From positions 1-41,874 of the forward strand of contig DASQUK010000279.1 in the NCBI GenBank assembly GCA_035641315.1: a stretch of DNA of 41,874 nucleotides, read 5' to 3'. The notes beneath the pieces are model-generated. The model was not told where the DNA came from, ran no database searches, and saw only the letters and a list, made by a program, of their open reading frames with translations. The stretch's first letter is position 1, and every line of letters starts with the position of its first letter. This DNA is from DASQUK01 sp035641315. GTDB lineage: Bacteria > Actinomycetota > Acidimicrobiia > Acidimicrobiales > VFJN01. Positions 33,278 to 39,404 of this stretch are shown here, one piece after another. The position numbers were made by a program, and so were the translations under genes.

Positions 33278-34456
33278 ATGGAGGAGCCCCTCGAGCGGCG
33301 GGCCGTGATCTCGGGCATCGGCCAGTCCGACGTCGGCCGGCGCCTCCATCGCAGCGGCCTCGACCTCACCATCGAGGCGACCGAGCTGGCCGTGGCCGAC
33401 GCCGGACTGACGCTCGATGACATCGACGGCGTCTCCACCTATCCCGGCTCGGGCGGGCCGTTCGGCGGGGCGTCGGGTGCCGACCTGCACGACGCCCTGC
33501 GCCTGCGGCTGGCGTGGCGGGACGGCGGGCTCGAGACGGCCGGGCAGCTGGGGGCGGTGCACAAGGCGGTGCTGGCCGTGGCCGCCGGCCTGGCTCGCCA
33601 CGTGGTCGTGTTCCGCACGGTCGTCGAGGGCAGCGGCAAGCCCCTGCGCCCCGGCAGTGCCGGGGGTGGCGGTGGCGGTGGGCTGCCGGCGTCGATGCGC
33701 TACCTCATCCCCTACGGTGCCGGCTCCGCCGCCAACTGGATCGCCTGCTACGCCATGCGCCACATGCACGAGTTCGGCACCACGCGGGAGCAGCTCGGCG
33801 CCATCGCCATCAACGCCCGCACGTTCGCGGCCATGAACCCGAAGGCCATCTACACCGAGCCGATGACCATGGACGACTACCTGAACGTGCGCATGGTGTC
33901 GGAGCCGTTCTGCCTCTACGACTGCGACGTGCCGTGCGACGGCTCCACGGCGGTCATCGTCTCGCACCGGGACTACGCCCCGGACGCCCCCCACGGCGCC
34001 GCCCACGTCAACGCCATGGGCACGGCCATACGGGGACGGCCGAGCTGGGACCAGTTCGACGACCTGACCACCATGGCGATGCGGGACTCGGCGGCTTCGC
34101 TATGGGCTCGCACCGAGCTGACGACCGACGACGTCGACACCGCCCAGCTGTACGACGGCTTCAGCTGGCTCACCATGGCCTGGCTCGAGGCGCTGGGATT
34201 CTGCGCGCGGGGCGAGGGCGGCCCGTTCGTGGAGGGCGGCAAGCGGATCGGCCTCGGTGGCGCGCTGCCGCTCAACACCTGGGGCGGCCAGTTGTCCTCC
34301 GGACGGCTGCACGGCTTCGGCTTCCTGCACGAGGGAGTGCTGCAGCTGCGAGGCGACGCCGGCGCCCGCCAGGTGAAGGGCGCCGAGGTGGCCGTGGTCG
34401 CCGCCGGCGGCGGCCCAGAGTGCGGCTGCTTGCTGCTCACCAAGGGGGTGGAGTGA
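33278..34456 (+). CDS. Thiolase-fold protein (SCP-x/Ltp2-like), no nucleophilic cysteine
   Basis: A 392-aa thiolase-superfamily protein: AVISGIGQSDVGRR at the start, ATELAVADAGLTLDDIDGV, SAANWIACYAMRHMHEFGTT, YDGFSWLTMAWLEALGFC and LPLNTWGGQLSSGRLHGFG. At the position of the active-site Cys of true thiolases the sequence is ETAGQLGAVHKAV, with no cysteine. This and the next gene (DUF35) match the arrangement of Ltp2-type retro-aldolases, which cleave side-chain beta-hydroxyacyl-CoAs together with a DUF35 partner. A Gly-rich run GGGGGGG near residue 130 is odd. Its stop lies at the start of the 97-base repeat. Aldolase function is inference. Confidence 0.88.
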   Translation: MEEPLERRAVISGIGQSDVGRRLHRSGLDLTIEATELAVADAGLTLDDIDGVSTYPGSGGPFGGASGADLHDALRLRLAWRDGGLETAGQLGAVHKAVLAVAAGLARHVVVFRTVVEGSGKPLRPGSAGGGGGGGLPASMRYLIPYGAGSAANWIACYAMRHMHEFGTTREQLGAIAINARTFAAMNPKAIYTEPMTMDDYLNVRMVSEPFCLYDCDVPCDGSTAVIVSHRDYAPDAPHGAAHVNAMGTAIRGRPSWDQFDDLTTMAMRDSAASLWARTELTTDDVDTAQLYDGFSWLTMAWLEALGFCARGEGGPFVEGGKRIGLGGALPLNTWGGQLSSGRLHGFGFLHEGVLQLRGDAGARQVKGAEVAVVAAGGGPECGCLLLTKGVE

Positions 34457-34549
34457 GCGAGCACGAAGTGCGAGCGAACCATGAGCACAGTGCGTTGATC
34501 GCCCCGAAGCGGCGATGGCTCATTGGCGGACCGAAGGGACGCCAATGAG
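34453..34549 (+). repeat. Three-hairpin intergenic repeat, copy 2
   Basis: Second copy of the element at 24721. The final hairpin is perfect here: CTCATTGGCG (34519-34528) with CGCCAATGAG (34540-34549). The loop contains the ribosome binding site AAGGGA, and the ATG start of the DUF35 gene (34545-34547) lies inside the right arm. Stem bases differ from copy 1 in paired fashion, suggesting that RNA structure is kept. Confidence 0.7.
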
Positions 34550-35075
34550 CGCCCCGACCCGCTTCATCGCCGCCGATGACAGCGACGAGTTCTTCTGGCG
34601 CAGCGGCGCCGACGGGGTGCTGCGGTTCCTGGGGTGCGGGAGCTGCGGCCGGATCCATCATCCGCCGGTGCCGCGGTGCCCCCATTGCGGTAGCCGGGAC
34701 GTCGCCCCCCAGGCGGTGTCCGGTCGGGCCACGGTGGCCACCTACACGGTGAACCACCAGCCGTTCATGCCCGGGTTCGATCCGCCGTACGTGATCGCCA
34801 TGGTCGAGATCGAGGACGACCCGACGGTGCGGCTCACCACCAACATCGTCGGCTGCGCGATGGAGGACGTCCACATCGGCATGCCGGTCGAGGTCACCTT
34901 CGAGCCCAACGGCGAGTGGTTCGTCCCCCTCTTCCGGCCCCTTCCCAGCGCACAGGTCGGTGACGACTACGCCGCAGCGTGGCGCGAATGGTCGGCGACC
35001 GATGCGGATGCATGGGAGCCCACGGTGGGGGATGGCCTCGACGAGGCCGCGGCGGGCCAAGGACCCGACCGATAG
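34545..35075 (+). CDS. Zn-ribbon OB-fold (DUF35) protein
   Basis: A 176-aa DUF35 protein. The rubredoxin-like zinc ribbon has four cysteines as C-x2-C and C-x2-C (GCGSCGRIHHPPVPRCPHCGS). An OB fold follows (ATYTVNHQPFMPGF, PYVIAMVEIED, GMPVEVTFEPNGEW). These are CoA-binding partners of thiolase-fold enzymes such as ChsH2 with Ltp2. ATG 34545 has AAGGGA eight bases upstream; both lie in the hairpin of the preceding repeat, so translation may be modulated by it. The partner is the preceding thiolase-fold protein, 88 bases upstream. Confidence 0.9.
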   Translation: MSAPTRFIAADDSDEFFWRSGADGVLRFLGCGSCGRIHHPPVPRCPHCGSRDVAPQAVSGRATVATYTVNHQPFMPGFDPPYVIAMVEIEDDPTVRLTTNIVGCAMEDVHIGMPVEVTFEPNGEWFVPLFRPLPSAQVGDDYAAAWREWSATDADAWEPTVGDGLDEAAAGQGPDR

Positions 35076-35114
35076 GGAGACGGTCGTCCCGCTGGGCGGA
35101 GTCAGCGCGGCCCC

Positions 35115-35210
35115 CGAGGTCATAGGTGTCACCGCCATGAGGACGAGGTCATGGGTTTCAGCTCCGGAACCCATGACCTCGGCCTGCCGGGGGTGGAACC
35201 CATGACCTCG
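35115..35210. repeat. Four-copy palindromic element around CGAGGTCATGGGTT
   Basis: The 12-14-base unit occurs twice forward (35115-35126, one base different; 35144-35157) and twice inverted (AACCCATGACCTCG at 35168-35181 and 35197-35210). The inner pair can form a 14-bp perfect stem with a 10-base loop. It lies in the 293-base gap between the DUF35 gene and the amidohydrolase, where I see no gene. It could be a terminator, a small mobile-repeat relic or a protein site. Confidence 0.65.
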
Positions 35211-35330
35211 GGCAGTCGAGCGGATCGGCTCTGTCCTCGGCCAGCCGCCGGGAGATCTGATGGAGCGCCTCGACGACGCCCTGCGTCCGCATCTCCGCCT
35301 TCGACTCCGGGAGCGCCCCGGTCCCCGCTT

Positions 35331-35360
35331 CTGACATCGGCGTCACATCGGGGATACGCT
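35331..35360 (+). promoter_or_regulatory. Promoter with operator-like repeat TGACATCGGCGTCA (site f)
   Basis: The repeat (35332-35345) supplies the -35 (CTGACA at 35331-35336). A 17-base spacer leads to ATACGC (35354-35359), nine bases before the ATG of the amidohydrolase at 35369. A regulator here would cover the -35 element. Confidence 0.6.
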
Positions 35361-35368
35361 CGGGGGGC

Positions 35369-36556
35369 ATGACGCAGCTCGACTTCGGGGCCTTCGACGC
35401 GGACAACCACTACTACGAGGCGGAGGACGCCTTCATCCGCCACATCGATCCGCAGATGGCCAAGCGCTGCATGCAGTGGGCGACGATCAACGGCAAGCGG
35501 CGGCTGCTGGTGGGCGGGCGGGTCAACAAGTTCATCCCCAATCCCACGTTCGACCCCATCGCCCGGCCCGGCAGCCTCGAGGATTACTTCCGGGGCCGCA
35601 ACACCGAGGGCCTCGACCTCGTCACCATGTTCGGCGACCTCGAGCCGCTGGCCGACCATCCCGGCTACTGGGACCGAGCCGCCCGGGTCGAGCTCATGGA
35701 CAGCCAGGGCCTGGAGTCGGCGCTGCTGTTCCCCACCCTGGGCGTCGGCATGCAGGAGGCGCTCCGCCACGACCTGCCCGCCCTGCACGCCGCGTTCACT
35801 GCCTTCAACACCTGGCTCGACGAGGACTGGGGCTTCGACCGCGGCGACGGCCGTCTGTACGCGGCGCCGATGCTCACCCTCGCCGATCCCGCGCTCGCCG
35901 CCGCGGAGGTCGACCGCGTGCTGGCGATGGGCGCCCGCATCGTCGTCATCGTCCCCGGCCCGGTCCCCACCGAGCACGGCTACCAGTCGCCCGCGCTGCC
36001 CGACTACGACCCGGTGTGGGCCCGCCTGCAGGAGGCCGGCGTGCCGGTCGCCATCCACGCCGGGCTCAGCGCCACAGCGCAGTACACCAAGTTCTGGGAG
36101 CGGGGCGGCGGCCAGTTCGAGGCCTTTCGCCACTCGGCATTCCCGCTCGTGGCCTTCGAGGACCGCGGCATCACCGAGACCTTCAGCGCCCTGGCCTGCC
36201 ACGGCGCGTTCACTCGCTTCCCCGAGCTGCGCTGGGCTTCCATCGAGAACGGCGCCATGTGGGTGCCCGACCTGCTGCGCCACCTGCGGACGGGCTACGG
36301 CAAGATGCCCTTCGCCTTCGCCGAGGACCCGGTCGAGCAGTTCCACCGCCGGGTCTGGGTGGCGCCGTTCTACGAGGACGACATGGACATGCTTGCCGAC
36401 CTGCTCGGGACCGAGCGGCTGCTGTTCGGCTCGGACTTCCCCCATGCCGAGGGGCTGCCCGACCCGCTCGCCTTCGTGAAGGACGTGCCCGGGTTCTCGG
36501 ACGACCGGCTCCGCAGGGTCATGCGCGACAACGTCCGCGAGCTGCTGGGCCTGTGA
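35369..36556 (+). CDS. Amidohydrolase-2 family protein (second)
   Basis: A 395-aa member of the same family as the proteins at 17807 and 38148; it is closest to the latter. It begins FGAFDADNHYYEAEDAF (D-x-D-x-H metal motif) and has FIPNPTFDPIARPGS. The barrel histidines are in VAIHAGLS and ACHGAFTRFP, GSDFPHAEG is the late metal Asp block, and ENGAMWVPDLLRHL precedes it. Probably hydrolyses or decarboxylates a ring- or chain-derived acid. The leader is very short, with GGGGGG just before the ATG. It overlaps the ferredoxin gene by four bases (GTGA), an unusual pairing that suggests expression with a P450 redox chain. Confidence 0.92.
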   Translation: MTQLDFGAFDADNHYYEAEDAFIRHIDPQMAKRCMQWATINGKRRLLVGGRVNKFIPNPTFDPIARPGSLEDYFRGRNTEGLDLVTMFGDLEPLADHPGYWDRAARVELMDSQGLESALLFPTLGVGMQEALRHDLPALHAAFTAFNTWLDEDWGFDRGDGRLYAAPMLTLADPALAAAEVDRVLAMGARIVVIVPGPVPTEHGYQSPALPDYDPVWARLQEAGVPVAIHAGLSATAQYTKFWERGGGQFEAFRHSAFPLVAFEDRGITETFSALACHGAFTRFPELRWASIENGAMWVPDLLRHLRTGYGKMPFAFAEDPVEQFHRRVWVAPFYEDDMDMLADLLGTERLLFGSDFPHAEGLPDPLAFVKDVPGFSDDRLRRVMRDNVRELLGL

Positions 36557-36747
36557 AGCTCCGCATCGACGCCGAGATGTGCACCGGGCACGGCCGCTGC
36601 TACGCGCTGGCGCCCGAGCTGTTCGAGCCCGACGACGAGGGGCACGGTGCGGTGCTGCACGGCGGCGACGTCCCGCCCGGCCAGGAGGAGGCGGCCCGTC
36701 GGGCCGTGAACAACTGCCCGGAGCGGGCCATCACGGTCGAGGAGTGA
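36553..36747 (+). CDS. Small ferredoxin of P450-partner ([3Fe-4S]) type
   Basis: A 64-aa ferredoxin. Cluster ligands are CTGHGRCYALAPELF (C-x5-C, with His where a fourth cysteine would make a 4Fe-4S cluster) and NNCPERAI near the end. This pattern is standard for actinobacterial ferredoxins that feed P450s. GTG 36553 overlaps the amidohydrolase stop. It is the only ferredoxin in the window and the likely donor to the P450s at 19168 and 23413. A ferredoxin reductase is not present here. Confidence 0.92.
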   Translation: MKLRIDAEMCTGHGRCYALAPELFEPDDEGHGAVLHGGDVPPGQEEAARRAVNNCPERAITVEE

Positions 36748-36754
36748 CCCACCA

Positions 36755-36807
36755 GCGTTTCTGCCCGCGCTCACTCGCTATATGAGCGGTGAGCGCGGGC
36801 AGAAGCG
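36755..36807. terminator. Bidirectional hairpin between convergent genes (copy 2 of the shared palindrome)
   Basis: Arms 36755-36774 and 36789-36807 pair almost perfectly around a 14-base loop. The left arm is identical over 20 bases to that at 17743-17762. It separates the convergent ferredoxin and TetR genes. Confidence 0.65.
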
Positions 36808-36811
36808 TGGG

Positions 36812-38137
36812 TTACCGGCCCAGCAGGCCCCGCTCGATGATGTGGGCGGTCGCCGGCAGGGTGGACGGCCCCAGGGGACGGGCGCCGAAGCCGTCGAGCA
36901 GCGCGACCATCACCAGCGCCTCGGTGTCGACGTCGCCGAAGCCGCGGGGCTCCAGGAACCGGACCATCCGGCGCCGGCCCCAATCCAGCGCGGCGGCCGA
37001 TTCCGGTTGCAGGCTGGGATCGTCGGCCGTGGCGTCGACCCACACCCGGATCATCGCCGCCTCGCGCGCCTGCGTCGTGTGGTAGCGGCGCAGCCACTGC
37101 CGCAGGATCGAGGAGCTCGCCGTCCCGGGGGCGTCGGGGATCTCGGCCATCGCCACCGACACGTTGCGGATGGCCCGCACCGCCAACAGGCGGATCAGGT
37201 GGTCCTTGTTCTCGAAGTAGCGGTAGAAGGCGCCGTGCGACACGCCGGCGGCGCGGGCGATGTCATCGACCCGCGTGCCGTGGTAGCCCCGGGCCACGAG
37301 CACGTCGTGGCCCGCCGCCAGCAGCATCGCCAGCGTGCGGGCGCCGGTGGGGCTCAGGTCGCCGGGCGGCTCCTCGTCCTGCAGCCCCTGGAGCATCACC
37401 GGTCCCATGCGGACCCGGGGGGCCCGCCGGCGAGCCGGGGGATGGACGTTCACGTCGGGGTCGAGGCCGACCAGCGTCCGGTGCACGATGTCGGTAAGCG
37501 CGTCGTCGACCCGGGCGCGTGTGTAGGGCGACGGGGTCAGCGCGGCGCCGAGGACGCTGACGACCCGGCGGGTCAGGGTCATGCACTCCAGCAGGATGGC
37601 GATGGCCTCGTCGAGGTGGCGGCTCGGCAGCGGTGGCGACGCCGACGACGCGAGCTTGGCCCGCACGCTGGCGACGTTGCGGTCGGCGATGCGGGCCGAC
37701 CCACTGACCACCGCCTCGTCGCTCTCGGCCGCCGCCTGGTAGGCGCGGAACACCGGCTCGTAGCGCTCGTAGATCTCGCCGTGCCGCTCGACCCAGGCCC
37801 GCAGCGTCTGCCAGCCGGCGGCGTCGGGCGTGATGGGCCCCATTGCCTCGGCCGAGGCCACGAGCTGGCGGGCGACCTGCCCGGCCAGATGCCGGAACAC
37901 GTCCTCCTTGCTGGAGAAGTACTGGTAGAACGCGGCCCGCGAGCACCCGGCCACCTCGGTGATCCGGATGACGCCACACTCGTGGTAGCCGTCGTCGCCG
38001 AACACCTCGAGCGCGGCGTCGAGGATCCGCTGATGCGCGCGCTGGCCCCGCGCCCCCACCCGGGGGTTGTCGGAGAACGGCGCCCGCCGAAGGACGGAGG
38101 AGGGATCCCCGTCAGGGAGCTGCTTGACGGCGCGCAC
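36812..38137 (-). CDS. Double-TetR transcriptional regulator (Mce3R-like architecture)
   Basis: A 441-aa protein with two complete TetR modules. HTH 1 (residues ~31-87) reads ILDAALEVFGDDGYHECG and ITEVAGCSRAAFYQYFSSKED. HTH 2 (~262-318) reads ARGYHGTRVDDIARAAGVSH then GAFYRYFENKDHL. Each is followed by a helical ligand-binding half. Mycobacterial Mce3R, a lipid/steroid-related repressor, has the same duplicated layout. The GTG start at 38137 lies ten bases after the amidohydrolase stop, so both are read from the promoter at 39349, which carries a TGAC-N6-GTCA site. It is the only local regulator in the right-hand cluster and the candidate binder of sites a-g. Confidence 0.92.
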   Translation of the reverse strand: MRAVKQLPDGDPSSVLRRAPFSDNPRVGARGQRAHQRILDAALEVFGDDGYHECGVIRITEVAGCSRAAFYQYFSSKEDVFRHLAGQVARQLVASAEAMGPITPDAAGWQTLRAWVERHGEIYERYEPVFRAYQAAAESDEAVVSGSARIADRNVASVRAKLASSASPPLPSRHLDEAIAILLECMTLTRRVVSVLGAALTPSPYTRARVDDALTDIVHRTLVGLDPDVNVHPPARRRAPRVRMGPVMLQGLQDEEPPGDLSPTGARTLAMLLAAGHDVLVARGYHGTRVDDIARAAGVSHGAFYRYFENKDHLIRLLAVRAIRNVSVAMAEIPDAPGTASSSILRQWLRRYHTTQAREAAMIRVWVDATADDPSLQPESAAALDWGRRRMVRFLEPRGFGDVDTEALVMVALLDGFGARPLGPSTLPATAHIIERGLLGR

Positions 38138-38147
38138 TAGGGAGTGG

Positions 38148-39341
38148 TCAGGCGGGGACGCCGACCCCGATGAGCCTGGACAGGTTGCCGCCCATGATCT
38201 TCATGACGTCCTCGCGGGGCAGGCCCTCGAGCTCGTCGACGAAGGTGATCGGGTCGGCCATGCCCTCGGGGTGCGGAAAGTCCGACCCGAACAGCACGTG
38301 GTCGGCGCCGAGCAGCTCGACGAGGCCCTTCACGTCCTCCTCATGGAACGGGTGGACGTAGACGTTGCGCTTGAACACGTCGATCGGGTGCTCGGAGAAC
38401 CCCTGCGGCATCATCCGGTACGCCTCCTTCAGGTTCTGGAAGAGGGGCCGGACGAAGGCGCTGCCGTTCTCGACCACCGCGATCTTCAGGTCCGGGAACC
38501 GCGACAGCGCGCCGTGGCAGATCATGGCCGCCATGGTGTCCTCGATCGGCCGGTGCCCCATGGCCACCGCCCGGAACGGGCTGAGCTTGAAGGGCAGGAA
38601 CTCGCGGGTGCCCTCCCAGTCGTTCACGTAGCGGGCGTAGCCGCTGTCGGACGAGTGCATGGCGACCAGCACGCCGAGGTCGACGACCCGCTGCCAGAAG
38701 GGGTCGAACTCGGGAAGCCCGGGCGAGCGGGACGTGCCGTCGAGGCTGGGCACGGGAGCCGGCCGGATCAGGACCACCCTGGCGCCGCGCTCCACGACCC
38801 ACTCCAGCTCCTCGATGGCGCGCTCCACGATCGGCAGCGTGATGACCGGCGTGGGGAAGATGCGGCCCTCATAGCCGAAGGTCCACGTCTCGAGCATCCA
38901 CTCGTTGAGCGCGTGGATGACGGCGTGCATGGCGCGGACGTCGTCGCGCAGGCGCTCCTCGACCAGGCTGGCGAGCGTCGGGAACATGAGCGCCCGATCG
39001 ATGCCGAGCTCGTCCATCAGCTCGAGACGGGGCGCCGGCTCCCGGAAGGCGGGGATGGCCCGCATCGGCTCGCCGATGATCTCGCGGTAGCTCTTGCCCT
39101 CGGGATTGCCGCGCTTGAAGTACTCCTCCTGGGCACCCGGCCGGGCGATGACGTCGAAGGTGGGGTTGGGGATGTACTCGCTGATGGTCCCCTTGACGAC
39201 GATCTTGGTGCGCCCCCTCACCTCGACGTAGTCGATGACGCCCCGGTACTGGTCGGGAACGTGCTTCGTGAGCGCTTCCCGGGTCTCGTACATGTGGTTG
39301 TCGGCGTCGAAGACGTCGTAGTCCAGCGATCGTGAAGGCAC
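38148..39341 (-). CDS. Amidohydrolase-2 family protein (third)
   Basis: A 397-aa paralogue of the protein at 35369. It begins DYDVFDADNHMYETREALTK, shares EYIPNPTFDVIARPGAQEEY and contains VLVAMHSSDSG, CHGALSRFPDLK and the late block LFGSDFPHPEG. It likely acts on a related intermediate. GTG 39341 (VPSRSLDYD) is preferred: a start at 39377 would put the operator inside the coding sequence. The -10 box is seven bases upstream, so the mRNA is probably leaderless. It forms an operon with the double-TetR gene. Confidence 0.92.
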   Translation of the reverse strand: MPSRSLDYDVFDADNHMYETREALTKHVPDQYRGVIDYVEVRGRTKIVVKGTISEYIPNPTFDVIARPGAQEEYFKRGNPEGKSYREIIGEPMRAIPAFREPAPRLELMDELGIDRALMFPTLASLVEERLRDDVRAMHAVIHALNEWMLETWTFGYEGRIFPTPVITLPIVERAIEELEWVVERGARVVLIRPAPVPSLDGTSRSPGLPEFDPFWQRVVDLGVLVAMHSSDSGYARYVNDWEGTREFLPFKLSPFRAVAMGHRPIEDTMAAMICHGALSRFPDLKIAVVENGSAFVRPLFQNLKEAYRMMPQGFSEHPIDVFKRNVYVHPFHEEDVKGLVELLGADHVLFGSDFPHPEGMADPITFVDELEGLPREDVMKIMGGNLSRLIGVGVPA

Positions 39342-39348
39342 GCGGAAA

Positions 39349-39377
39349 GCGTAAGGTGTTTCTGACAGGTGCGTCAA
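39349..39377 (-). promoter_or_regulatory. Promoter with operator-like repeat TGACAGGTGCGTCA (site g)
   Basis: On the minus strand TTGACG (39377-39372), 17 bases and TTACGC (39354-39349) make a good promoter; the repeat at 39363-39376 covers its -35. The divergent CoA-transferase (start 39405) shares the site. Because the TetR gene is in this operon, autoregulation is expected. Confidence 0.65.
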
Positions 39378-39404
39378 TCAAGGGAACCGAGGGGGAGCTG
39401 CCAC

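Noticed and set aside
35115..35210. CRISPR array
   Set aside because: The units are few, alternate in orientation and lack regular spacers; no cas genes are present.
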